Assembly: GCF_013415885.1 (NCBI RefSeq)
Contig: NZ_CP058910.1
Coordinates: forward strand, 62,001-126,000
DNA from: Halosimplex rubrum
GTDB lineage: Archaea; Halobacteriota; Halobacteria; Halobacteriales; Haloarculaceae
DNA: 64,000 nucleotides
Direction: 5' to 3'
Below the pieces are notes generated by a model, which did no database searches, was not told where the DNA came from, and was given only the letters and a program-made list of their open reading frames with translations. Made by a program: the position numbers and the translations under genes. Below are positions 1 through 7,293 of the stretch, one piece after another; within the stretch, counting starts at the first letter, position 1, and every line of letters starts with the position of its first letter.

Positions 1-2
1 TC

Positions 3-557
3 GACCGGGCGCTACTCACCGACTTCGTCACCAGCGAGGAGGTGGAGGTGAACGGGCTGACGCCCGCGGAGGCGGTCACCGCCGGAGTGCCGTTCGTCGA
101 CTGGTTCGCGGCCGGCCTCGCCGTGACCGGTCTCGTGCTGGTCGCCGTCGCCGCGGCGTTCGTCGTCGCGCGCCGGCGCACCCGCCGCCGGGTCGCCCGC
201 GAGGGCGGCACGACCGCGACGTTCCGCGCCTGCGCCGTCTACGGTGCCGCCGTGACGGCGCTGGTCTCGTTCATCCCCGGCGCGGCGGTCGCGGGCGGCG
301 GCGCCGCGGCGTACCTGCACGGCGAGGACGGCTCCGGCCTGCGTATCGGCGCCGTGGCCGGACTGGTCGGCTGGACGCTGTCGGTCCCGCTGCTCGTGGC
401 CGTCGCGGGCGGGCTCCTCGCCGGCGCCGACGCGATCGGCCAGCTGGCCGGCGGCGCCGTCCTCGTCGGCGTTATCGTCGTCGCGGAACTGGTCGCACTG
501 GCTATCAACGCCGGGCTCGGCGGGCTCGGCGGCGTCATAGTCGAGCGGTTCGTCTGA
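3..557 (+). CDS. Haloarchaeal membrane protein, 5' end cut off by the window edge
   Basis: The reading frame is open to the left edge, so the true start lies outside the window; a GTG at 42 is the first in-frame start candidate but need not be used. The visible part has a short hydrophilic N-terminus, one hydrophobic helix followed by an Arg-rich patch (RRRTRRRVAR), then three or four further Gly/Ala/Val-rich helices, ending with a conserved-looking GLGGLGGVIVERF tail. The Gly-rich membrane layout resembles DUF5518-type haloarchaeal proteins (compare the gene at 25477), but the family assignment is an inference. No catalytic motif is visible and the function is unknown. Confidence 0.65.
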   Translation, partial: DRALLTDFVTSEEVEVNGLTPAEAVTAGVPFVDWFAAGLAVTGLVLVAVAAAFVVARRRTRRRVAREGGTTATFRACAVYGAAVTALVSFIPGAAVAGGGAAAYLHGEDGSGLRIGAVAGLVGWTLSVPLLVAVAGGLLAGADAIGQLAGGAVLVGVIVVAELVALAINAGLGGLGGVIVERFV

Positions 558-614
558 GGGCGTGCGCCCCGACGAAGGGGAGACGCGACGCTCGGCGAGT
601 TACGACCGAAAGGA

Positions 615-702
615 GACGTCCGAGCGGAGTCCAGCGCGAGCGGAGCGGGCGCTGGGCTCGTCGGTCGTGAACGAAGTGAACGTCCGAGCGGAGATTCGAA
701 CT
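615..702. repeat. 88-bp direct repeat, copy 1 (carries a copy of the tRNA-Arg 3' end)
   Basis: This 88-base block recurs at 830-917 with two mismatches and a constant offset of 215. Its last ~20 bases are identical to the 3' end of the minus-strand tRNA-Arg gene (acceptor strand and T-arm). It therefore looks like a duplicated tRNA end, the kind of junction left by integrases that use tRNA 3' ends as attachment sites, or a local segmental duplication. No integrase gene lies between the copies. Confidence 0.85.
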
Positions 703-759
703 GCCGATAGACGGTCGCTCCCGCCGGTCGCGCTGCGTCTATCGTGCTCGAATCTCCGC
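688..759. repeat. Imperfect inverted repeat built on the duplicated tRNA T-arm
   Basis: The T-arm sequence in copy 1 of the direct repeat (gcggagattcga, 688-699) is mirrored at 748-759. An inner pair, cgatagacg at 705-713 with cgtctatcg at 736-744, extends the pairing. The result is a long hairpin with a loop of about 22 bases. Nothing else is recognisable in the 558-895 gap, which holds no plausible gene. Confidence 0.7.
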
Positions 760-829
760 GGGACGGTCGCATTCCTCAGCGATGACGAGCACACGCTACG
801 CGGTGCTCGCCGAGTTGCTTCGGAGAGAA

Positions 830-917
830 GACGTCCGAGCGGAGTCCAGCGCGAGCGGAGCGAGCGCTGGGCTCGTCGGCCGTGAACGAAGTGAACGTCC
901 GAGCGGAGATTCGAACT
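830..917. repeat. 88-bp direct repeat, copy 2 (overlaps the real tRNA-Arg)
   Basis: Second copy of the block at 615-702. Its right end runs into the tRNA-Arg gene on the minus strand and stops inside the T-loop region, so the original is presumably this copy and 615-702 is the duplicate. Confidence 0.85.
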
Positions 918-968
918 CCGGTCCCTGGCTCCGCAAGCCAAGAGGATAGTCCACTACCCTACCCGGAC
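896..968 (-). tRNA. tRNA-Arg (anticodon GCG)
   Basis: The minus strand folds as a complete tRNA. The acceptor stem GTCCGGG pairs with CTCGGAC (one G-T), followed by discriminator G. There is a D-arm with GGGT/ATCC, an anticodon stem TTGGC/GCCAG closing the loop TTGCGGA with anticodon GCG, and a T-arm CGGAG/CTCCG with loop TTCGAAT. GCG reads the arginine codon CGC, a major codon in this GC-rich genome. CCA is not encoded and no intron is seen. The 3' end is duplicated at 681-702. Confidence 0.95.
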
Positions 969-1081
969 TCACTTCTACGTACCGCGGTTGATTGTAAAGG
1001 GGTTACGATCCGTCCGGGCAGTGTCAAAGGGTCGCTTGACCGTCGACAAGGCCCTTTATCGGAGCGCTCGTCCCTCGGGTC

Positions 1082-1750
1082 GTGAAGCGACGCACCCTCC
1101 TCCGCGGCCTCGGCGCCGCGGGCACGCTCGCCCTGACCGGCTGTCTGTCCGACGGATCGGGCGGAGAGCCGACCGACACGGATGGGCCCGCCGAAACCGA
1201 CGAGCCGACCGACACCGAGACGCCGCCCGGCGACCCCGCGAACACCGACCGGTCGGCGGCGACGCCGACCGACCGGACCGGCGATACGGTGACGGAACCC
1301 GACCCCGACGGAACCGACGGCCCGAGTGCCACCCCGAGCGACTCGCCGGGCGACACCGTGAGCGAGACGCCCGACAGCGAGCCGTCGGCCACGCCCAGCG
1401 GGGTCGCGGACTCCTCGCTCGACGTCACCGACAGCGGATGCGGGACCGAGACCGACGACGCGTCGGTCGATTTCGACGCGGACGGTGGGTCTCTCTCGGT
1501 CACCGGGACGATCTGGGGCGCCGACACCTGCCACACGGCCGTCCTGTCGGACGTGCGCCTCGACGGTGGGGCGCTCACCGTCGTCGTCGACTCGGAGTCC
1601 GACGCCGGCACGGACACTGCCTGTGGACAGTGCATCACGGAGATCGACTACGAGGCGACGGTGGAACTCGACGGCGCCCTCCCGCGAGAAGTGACCGTCG
1701 TCCACCGCCACGACGGCGAGGACACGCGCGTCACCTCGACAGCGCGATGA
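1082..1750 (+). CDS. Tat-exported lipoprotein with Thr/Pro/Asp-rich stalk, function unknown
   Basis: The GTG start at 1082 gives a 222-aa protein. It begins with a twin-arginine motif (RRTLLRG, residues 3-9) and a lipobox LTGC with the modified Cys at 21, so it should be exported folded by Tat and anchored by lipid outside the cell. Residues about 25-115 are a low-complexity Thr/Pro/Asp/Glu stalk. The C-terminal ~100 residues form a compact domain with scattered cysteines (GCGTE, CHTAV, CGQC) that could form disulfides or bind a metal. No family is recognised. Confidence 0.75.
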   Translation: MKRRTLLRGLGAAGTLALTGCLSDGSGGEPTDTDGPAETDEPTDTETPPGDPANTDRSAATPTDRTGDTVTEPDPDGTDGPSATPSDSPGDTVSETPDSEPSATPSGVADSSLDVTDSGCGTETDDASVDFDADGGSLSVTGTIWGADTCHTAVLSDVRLDGGALTVVVDSESDAGTDTACGQCITEIDYEATVELDGALPREVTVVHRHDGEDTRVTSTAR

Positions 1751-1908
1751 CCGCGCGCCGAGTAGGAGCGCCGCCGGAGACGACGGGCGTCGACAGCGCG
1801 CGCCACCGAACCGCTCACTGATTCGACCGTACCGAGCGGAGGCGACGAGTGCGCGAGGCTCGCGGGACACTGCGGACGACGAGAAGCGGAAAATCGTGTT
1901 CGGACGCG

Positions 1909-2085
1909 TTACGCAGGTGACCAACCGCATACCGAGCAGTCTGTGGCGGCCGAGTCGTGCAGTCCCCCGCAGTCGGGGCACTGCTTTTTGTTGTAGTTCT
2001 CTTCCCAGCCCGCCTCCTCGACGTCGTGTCCGCGGTCGGTCAGAAACTCGTCGAACATGTCGTCGGTGCTCGGTGCGGACGCCAT
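1909..2085 (-). CDS. Small zinc-ribbon protein (HVO_0416-like)
   Basis: A 58-aa protein with two CPxCG-type knuckles, Cys36/Cys39 (CPDCG) and Cys50/Cys53 (CSVCG), preceded by an acidic helix beginning MASAPSTDDMFDEFL. It matches the haloarchaeal HVO_0416 family of zinc-finger mini-proteins, whose role is undefined. I chose the ATG at 2085 over an in-frame ATG nine codons upstream because a TATA box (2109-2116 on the minus strand) sits 24-31 bases before it, which suits a leaderless transcript. It is divergent from the lipoprotein gene at 2255. Confidence 0.85.
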   Translation of the reverse strand: MASAPSTDDMFDEFLTDRGHDVEEAGWEENYNKKQCPDCGGLHDSAATDCSVCGWSPA

Positions 2086-2108
2086 ACGTGCTACGCTATA
2101 CCACACCA

Positions 2109-2116
2109 GCATATAG
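2109..2116 (-). promoter_or_regulatory. TATA box for the HVO_0416-like gene
   Basis: Minus-strand CTATATGC, 24-31 bases before the ATG at 2085, the spacing expected for leaderless haloarchaeal transcription. Confidence 0.5.
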
Positions 2117-2254
2117 GTCTATTGGTATGCGAAACCTTTGCACACCAACTCGGGGCCGAGGGGAGCGAACCGGCCCGTCGGAGCGGGTACGCGCCGGGAT
2201 TCGGCGACCGAACGAACCCAAGGACATATGCCACAGTTGTCCGATACACCGGCC

Positions 2255-3583
2255 ATGGCACGGAAACGGGCGAGTCGTCGTCGATTCCTGGCGACCGTGC
2301 TGGGCGCGTCGACGGTCGGACTGAGCGGGTGCGGGTCCGACGGCGACGCGACGACGACACCGGGGGACGCGGGCACAGAGACGCCGAGGAACACGCCGAC
2401 GCCGACCGCGGCTGCGACGCCGACCGACACACCGGAGCCGACCGACACGCCGACCCCGACCGACACGCAGACCCCGACCGACACGGCGGAGCCGACGGCC
2501 ACCGCGACCGCGACGCCGGGCGCGTCGTCGTTCGCGTCGTGGCCGACGTTCATGCGCAACGACGAACACTGGGGTCACCACTCGGAGGCGGCGGGCCCCC
2601 ACGAAAGCGTCACGGTCGACTGGCGGGCGGAGTTCGACCAGGACGCGGTGAACGCGACACCCGTGCTGGTCGACGGGACGCTGTACGTCGGCGCGGGCGG
2701 CTCCGGCGACGACGACGGCTCGTTCCACGCGCTGAACCCCGTGACCGGGGAGACGAAGTGGTCGAAGGACCTGGCTGCGCCGGTCACCAGCGCGGCGGCG
2801 ATCGACAGCGGGTTCGCCTACTTCGGGACGACCGACGGCGTGTTCTACGCCCTGAACACCGACGACGGCTCGGTGTTCTGGGAGTGGGACCTGGGGTCGA
2901 CGGAGGACTTCACGGCGCCCGTCGTCGTCGACCGGGGCATCTACGTCGGGTCGACTAGCAGCCGTCTCTACAAGTTCGACGCCCTCGACGGCGGTCTGGA
3001 GTGGAACCAGAACACCTACGGCGTTATCACGGCTCCGCCCGTCTACGTCGACGGGATGGTCTACGCCACGAGCGCGGACCACGAACTCTACGCGGTCACC
3101 GCCTCGGGAAGCCTCCAGTGGACGAAGGACCTCGGCGGGGCCGCCAACGGCGTCGCCCACCGGCGCCGGCGCCTGTTCGCCACCAGCGAGAACAACACGC
3201 TCACGCAGATCAACGTCCGCGGCAGCACCAGCTGGGAGACCTCCCGGGGCGAGGCGTTCGCGGCGACGCCGGCCGTCACCGAGGACCACGTCTTCGCCGG
3301 CACTCGCGACGGGACGCTGTTCGCCTTCGACGTCGGCGACGGCCGGGAACTGTGGCGAGTCACCGATCCGAGCGGCGGCGTCACCGCGCCGCCGGTCGTC
3401 GCCGACGGCACCGTCTACGTCGGCTCCCGCGACGGCAACGTCTACGCCGTCACCGCCGAGACCGGCGACCTGGAGTGGTCGTTCGCCACGAGCAACAACA
3501 TCGAGGATGCCGCGCCGGTCGTCGCCGGCGGTCGCGTCTACATCGGCAGCCAGGACGGCACCTTCTACGCGCTCGGCGAGTAG
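2255..3583 (+). CDS. Tat lipoprotein with PQQ-type beta-propeller
   Basis: The ATG at 2255 gives 442 aa opening with a twin-arginine signal (SRRRFLA, residues 7-13) and lipobox LSGC (Cys26); earlier in-frame starts would bury this signal. A Thr/Pro stalk spans about residues 35-95. The rest is a set of PQQ-like blades (repeats such as GTLYVGAGG, GVFYALNT, GTVYVGSRDGNVYAV) that should form a seven- or eight-bladed propeller on the cell surface. Such proteins act as binding scaffolds or quinoprotein-like enzymes; no quinone site is evident. One blade has the odd run VAHRRRRLF where a V-DGRLF pattern is expected, which may be a compensated pair of frameshifts. Confidence 0.85.
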   Translation: MARKRASRRRFLATVLGASTVGLSGCGSDGDATTTPGDAGTETPRNTPTPTAAATPTDTPEPTDTPTPTDTQTPTDTAEPTATATATPGASSFASWPTFMRNDEHWGHHSEAAGPHESVTVDWRAEFDQDAVNATPVLVDGTLYVGAGGSGDDDGSFHALNPVTGETKWSKDLAAPVTSAAAIDSGFAYFGTTDGVFYALNTDDGSVFWEWDLGSTEDFTAPVVVDRGIYVGSTSSRLYKFDALDGGLEWNQNTYGVITAPPVYVDGMVYATSADHELYAVTASGSLQWTKDLGGAANGVAHRRRRLFATSENNTLTQINVRGSTSWETSRGEAFAATPAVTEDHVFAGTRDGTLFAFDVGDGRELWRVTDPSGGVTAPPVVADGTVYVGSRDGNVYAVTAETGDLEWSFATSNNIEDAAPVVAGGRVYIGSQDGTFYALGE

Positions 3584-3633
3584 GCGGGCGACTCGTCGAG
3601 CCGTTCACGTCCGTACACGCCTGTTTTCGCCGG

Positions 3634-3981
3634 TCACCACGTCGCCGCCGCGAGCGTCGCCCCGAGCCAGACGGCCGCGAGCGCGCCGACCAGGTTGACC
3701 ACCGCGCTCGCCAGCGCGCGGCGGCGCTCGCCGGTCTCGAACAGCCGCACGGTCTCGAAGGCGAACGTCGAGAAGGTCGTGAACGCGCCGCAGAAGCCGG
3801 TCCCGAGCGCGAGCACCGCGGCGTCTCCCGCCGGCGCCGCCAGCATCGCCCCGAGCGCGAAGCTCCCGAGGACGTTCACCGCCAGCGTGTCGCCGGTGCG
3901 GGCGTCGATGCGCTCGCCGAGCAGGTGCCGGGAGAGCGCGCCCGCGACGCCGCCGAGGCCGACGAGGACGACCGGGTTCAC
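3634..3981 (-). CDS. crcB: Fluoride channel subunit CrcB/Fluc (second gene of pair)
   Basis: A 115-aa, four-helix membrane protein. It shows the Fluc signatures GGVAGALSRHLLG near the N-terminus, LAVNVLGSFALG (the Asn of the pore) and GFCGAFTTFSTFAFET (the Phe box and central Na+ site loop). Fluc channels export F- passively and work as antiparallel dimers; archaea often use two different subunits. The GTG start at 3981 overlaps the TGA of the upstream crcB gene (GTGA), which implies translational coupling and a heterodimer. Confidence 0.92.
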   Translation of the reverse strand: MNPVVLVGLGGVAGALSRHLLGERIDARTGDTLAVNVLGSFALGAMLAAPAGDAAVLALGTGFCGAFTTFSTFAFETVRLFETGERRRALASAVVNLVGALAAVWLGATLAAATW

Positions 3982-4394
3982 GACGCCCACCTCGCGACCC
4001 GGCGGCCGCAGAGGACGCCGGCGATGCCGAGCGCGTAGTTCGCCGCGACGTTGGCGACCGCCAGCGTCGGTCCGGCCGACCCCGCCAGGACCGGACCAGA
4101 CGATCCCGCCAGTCGCGTCGTCTCGACGGCGAACGTGCTGTATGTCGTAAACGAGGAGAGGAATCCGGTGGCGACGACCAGTCGCGTCTCCGCGCTGAGC
4201 GCGTCGGCGAAGTGACGTTCGTACAGGACGACACCGAGCGCGAAGCTGCCCAGGCCGTTGACCGCGAGCGTGGCCCAGGGGAACGCGCCCGGGAGCGCGA
4301 GCGCCACCACGTACCGCAGCGCCGCGCCCGCGAACCCGCCCACGGCGACGAGAACGAGCGGTTCCAGTCTGGTCAACGCGTGGTCGTCGGCCAT
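3978..4394 (-). CDS. crcB: Fluoride channel subunit CrcB/Fluc (first gene of pair)
   Basis: 138 aa, starting MADDHALTRLEP at the ATG 4394. Four hydrophobic helices carry GGFAGAALRYVV, WATLAVNGLGSFALG and GFLSSFTTYSTFAVET, the conserved Fluc elements. It has a slightly longer loop before the last helix than its partner. It overlaps the downstream subunit by four bases. No fluoride riboswitch (crcB motif) is recognisable in the short 4395-4545 gap that it shares with the divergent gene at 4546. Confidence 0.92.
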   Translation of the reverse strand: MADDHALTRLEPLVLVAVGGFAGAALRYVVALALPGAFPWATLAVNGLGSFALGVVLYERHFADALSAETRLVVATGFLSSFTTYSTFAVETTRLAGSSGPVLAGSAGPTLAVANVAANYALGIAGVLCGRRVARWAS

Positions 4395-4545
4395 GCGCCC
4401 GAACGGACCCACCGCTCCTACTCGTGTGTTTCCGTTCGACCCCGGCGGTCGGCTCCCCGTCGCCGCCGGCCGTAGAGATACCCGCCCGCTCCGCGGAAAA
4501 CCTTCGCACGAGCGTTTATCCCCGAGAACGCGGCCAGGACCGCCC

Positions 4546-4995
4546 ATGGAGCCACGAGCGCTCGCGGGAGACGAACGCGCCATCGAGGGACTGCCCATCA
4601 GACTCGTCATCGCCCTGGTCGTCGGGGTCGCCAGCCTGAGCGTGATGATGAACACGCTCGGGGGGATCCAGACGCTGGGCGTCACCGAACTCGACGTGAA
4701 ACCGACGCCGGAGGTGATCGACGAGGCCAGCACCGACGTCACCGTCGAGGTGGTCAGTCCGAACGGCGACCGCATCGCCAACGCGACCGTCGTCGCCTCC
4801 GGCGGCACCGCGACCCTCGGGTCGGTGACGACCGCGCGGACGGACGCCAACGGGACCGCGACGCTGTCGCTGTCGCCGTCGCTCGGCCCCAATCAGCGGG
4901 AAGGGACGATACGGTTCGACGTGAAACCGCCCGCGGGCGGGCAGTACGCCGACGAGCGCGGGAACACGGAGGTACTGGTGGTCGCGGACGGATAG
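4546..4995 (+). CDS. Membrane-anchored protein with carboxypeptidase-regulatory-like domain (DUF7382-type)
   Basis: 149 aa from the ATG at 4546. Residues 1-16 are charged, residues ~17-40 form one hydrophobic helix (IRLVIALVVGVASLSVMMN) like those of pilin-related haloarchaeal proteins, and the rest is an extracellular beta-sandwich (DVTVEVVSPNGD, ATVVASGG, TDANGTATLSLS) typical of carboxypeptidase-regulatory or transthyretin-like folds. I recall this arrangement as the haloarchaeal DUF7382 family; the number is from memory. The role is unknown, possibly a cell-surface or pilus-associated component. Confidence 0.7.
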   Translation: MEPRALAGDERAIEGLPIRLVIALVVGVASLSVMMNTLGGIQTLGVTELDVKPTPEVIDEASTDVTVEVVSPNGDRIANATVVASGGTATLGSVTTARTDANGTATLSLSPSLGPNQREGTIRFDVKPPAGGQYADERGNTEVLVVADG

Positions 4996-5011
4996 GGGTC
5001 GCCCGGTCGAC

Positions 5012-5758
5012 TCAGCGCCGGACCGCGTCGTCCCAGTCGATCCACTCCTGCTCCCAGCCGGTGCGACCCTCGGCGTTGCGACGGGCGAACTCGCGGTCCT
5101 CGCGTCGGGTGCGGTTGCGCTCGACGGTGTCGGCCTGTTCGCCCTCGACGAGCATCGGCCGGAAGGCGACGCCGCCGAGTCGCTCGGCGACCTCCCCGCC
5201 CTCGACGACCGCGAGGTGTTGCTCGCCGGTGCCGTGGGGCATGACCAGCCGGCCGCCCTCGGCGAGCTGGTCGACCAGCGCCGCGGGCGGGCTGACCGCC
5301 GCCGCCTCCAGCAGGATGCGGTCGAACGGCGCGTACTCCGGGAGGCCCTCGGCGCCGTCGCGGCGGTCGACGAGCACGCCGCCGTAGCCCGCCTCGGCGA
5401 GGTTCTCCCTCGCCTCGATCACCAGCCGACGGGTGATGTCGATGGCGTGGACGTGTTCGGCGCCGGCGAGTTCGGCGGCGACGGCGGCGGTGTAGCCGAC
5501 GCCCGCGCCGACGACGAGAGTGGAGTCGCCCTCGCGCACGTCGAGCGCTTCGAGCAGTCGCGCGACGGTGCTCGGGGCGAGGACGCGAGTCCCCAGCCGT
5601 TCGAACGGCCGGTCGGCGTAGGCGCCGCGGTCCTCCGCGACGAACGCCTCCCGGGGCACCTCGCGCATCGCGACGGAGAGCGCCTCGCTCCGGAGACAGC
5701 CCTTGCTCTCGTGTTCCAGGCTGTCGACCATGTCGTCGCGCAACACCGCGGGGTCCAT
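5012..5758 (-). CDS. Protein-L-isoaspartate methyltransferase paralogue
   Basis: 248 aa with a PCMT-type Rossmann methyltransferase fold. It has MREVPREAFV, the SAM motif LVVGAGVGYTAAVAAEL, an acidic AIDITRRLV motif II, and LPEYAPFDRILLEAAA followed by LVDQLAEGGRLVMP. Compared with the neighbour at 5849 the substrate loop differs: PCMTs have a GxxISAPHMVA-type stretch, replaced here by RVLAPSTVARL. A C-terminal extension of ~45 acidic/aromatic residues (GWEQEWIDWDD) is added. It may therefore repair isoaspartate in other contexts or methylate a different substrate. The two genes lie in tandem and probably arose by duplication. Confidence 0.82.
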   Translation of the reverse strand: MDPAVLRDDMVDSLEHESKGCLRSEALSVAMREVPREAFVAEDRGAYADRPFERLGTRVLAPSTVARLLEALDVREGDSTLVVGAGVGYTAAVAAELAGAEHVHAIDITRRLVIEARENLAEAGYGGVLVDRRDGAEGLPEYAPFDRILLEAAAVSPPAALVDQLAEGGRLVMPHGTGEQHLAVVEGGEVAERLGGVAFRPMLVEGEQADTVERNRTRREDREFARRNAEGRTGWEQEWIDWDDAVRR

Positions 5759-5848
5759 GCTCGCCCGTCCGCTCTCGACGGTAATGAATGACGCGGACCG
5801 ACCGCCGACCGGACCGCACCGAGCGGCGGCGTCCGGCGATCCGTCCGC

Positions 5849-6475
5849 TTACTGCAACTCGACGAAGCGGACGCCGCCGTGCTCCTCGCGCTCCAGCGAT
5901 CCGTCGGCGCGGCGGCGGGCGCGGACGAGCGTCTGGCGCCGACTACCGATCGGCGCGAGCAAGGAGCCGCCGGGACGGACCTGCTCGACGACGGGCTCGG
6001 GGAACTCGGGGGCGGCGCAGGTGAGATACGCGCGGTCGTAGGGGGCGTGCTCGGGCCAGCCCCCCTTGCCGTCGCCCGCCCGTACCGAGACCTCGCCGTA
6101 GCCCAGCCGGTCGAGTCGCTCGCGAGCCGCCTCGGCCAGCGAGTCGTGGTATTCGACGGAGAACACGTGTTCGGCGCCGACGAGTTCGGCGGTGACGGCG
6201 GCGTGGTAGCCACAGCCGGTGCCGACCTCCAGCACGTCGTCGCCGGGGGACGGGTCGAGCAGGTCGGTCATGATCGCGACCATGTGCGGGGCGCTGATGG
6301 TCTGGCCCTCGCCGATGGGCAGCGGCGTGTCGCGGTAGGCGCCCTCGCGGCGCTCGTCGGGAACGAACTCGTGGCGCGGCACGGCGGCCATCGCATCGCG
6401 GACGCGGTCGCCGCCGAACCGGCCGTCCTCGGCGAGGCGCTCGACTAACCGCTCGCGGGCGGCCGCGAAGTCCAC
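5849..6475 (-). CDS. pcm: Protein-L-isoaspartate O-methyltransferase
   Basis: 208 aa from a GTG at 6475. It uses S-adenosylmethionine to methylate L-isoaspartyl residues in aged proteins, starting their repair to aspartate in the cytosol. Visible motifs are VPRHEFVPDE, the family-defining GQTISAPHMVAIM loop, SAM motif I DDVLEVGTGCGYHAAV, motif II SVEYHDSLAE and the C-terminal GGSLLAPIG. The length is normal for the family. It lies one base downstream of the zinc-finger gene ending at 6477, so the two are co-transcribed. Confidence 0.95.
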   Translation of the reverse strand: MDFAAARERLVERLAEDGRFGGDRVRDAMAAVPRHEFVPDERREGAYRDTPLPIGEGQTISAPHMVAIMTDLLDPSPGDDVLEVGTGCGYHAAVTAELVGAEHVFSVEYHDSLAEAARERLDRLGYGEVSVRAGDGKGGWPEHAPYDRAYLTCAAPEFPEPVVEQVRPGGSLLAPIGSRRQTLVRARRRADGSLEREEHGGVRFVELQ

Positions 6476-6476
6476 G

Positions 6477-7130
6477 CTACCACGCCGACCAGGCCGACGA
6501 GGACTCGTCGCGGGCGTACAGCCGGTTGATGTCCTTCGCGAACGCGCTGTCGCCGTCGAAGTCGAGCTTGTCGTACTCGTATCCGACGGCGTCGTCGCGG
6601 ATGTGGATGCCCTCGACGGTGAACTCCTCGCCGCCGAGTTCGTCGGTCTCGCCGACGACGAACTCGTAGTCGCCGGGCACCTGGACGGTCATCGACTCCG
6701 TCTCGTCGTGCGTGCCGTCCTTGGGATGCAGGGTCAGGTTGACGCTGACGTTGCCGACCGCGCGGGTCCAGATGGTCCCGACCTCCTCGGCGGTCGTCTC
6801 CTCGACGCGCCGTTCGCCGTCGAGTTCGAGGCTGGTGATCCGGGCGGTCACGATCGCCTCCTCGGTGTCGAGGAGGAACTCCTCGCCGACGGCCAGTTGC
6901 TCGCCCTCGGGCACGTCGGCGGTCGCGGTGAAGGACTCGCCGTCCTGTGAGACGACCACGTCGCGTTCGTACTCGGTCGTCGACTCCAGTTGCTGCTTGT
7001 GGGTGTGGCCACAGTCGGTACAGCGGATCGTGGCGTGGCCGCCGCCGGTCGTGAGCACCTCGTGAACCGTCTCCAGCGAGGGCGAACACGACGGACAGGC
7101 GACGGCGACCCGCTCTGCGGACTCGGTCAT
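6477..7130 (-). CDS. HVO_0476-like zinc-finger protein
   Basis: 217 aa from the ATG at 7130. An N-terminal zinc ribbon (ACPSC near residue 11 and IRCTDCGHTH near 35) is followed by a beta-rich domain resembling the haloarchaeal HVO_0476 family, which is also found beside pcm in other haloarchaea. The body contains regularly spaced beta strands (FLLDTEEAIVTARITSLEL) and a C-terminal segment YEYDKLDFDGDSAFAKDINRLY. The function is unknown; the linkage to pcm suggests a role in protein quality control, but that is inference. Confidence 0.85.
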   Translation of the reverse strand: MTESAERVAVACPSCSPSLETVHEVLTTGGGHATIRCTDCGHTHKQQLESTTEYERDVVVSQDGESFTATADVPEGEQLAVGEEFLLDTEEAIVTARITSLELDGERRVEETTAEEVGTIWTRAVGNVSVNLTLHPKDGTHDETESMTVQVPGDYEFVVGETDELGGEEFTVEGIHIRDDAVGYEYDKLDFDGDSAFAKDINRLYARDESSSAWSAW

Positions 7131-7293
7131 ACCTCCGTGTTGCCCCCCAGCGCGTAAAAGTCCGCTGAGTCGGCTCCCAGCAGCCCCGTGTCCGGATCCA
7201 CCGTCGGCCCGGTCGAGGAAGGGAGCGTATTCGCCCTCGGCGATCCCGATACGGGGCGAATATTCACGGTGCCACGGATCGAACGAACGCGGC

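Noticed and set aside
681-702. Possible second tRNA gene or tRNA pseudogene
   Set aside because: Only the 3' ~20 bases of tRNA-Arg are present; no anticodon or D-arm, so it is part of the direct repeat.
4395-4545. Fluoride riboswitch upstream of the crcB pair
   Set aside because: No recognisable pseudoknot motif in the 151-base gap; haloarchaeal Fluc genes usually lack it.
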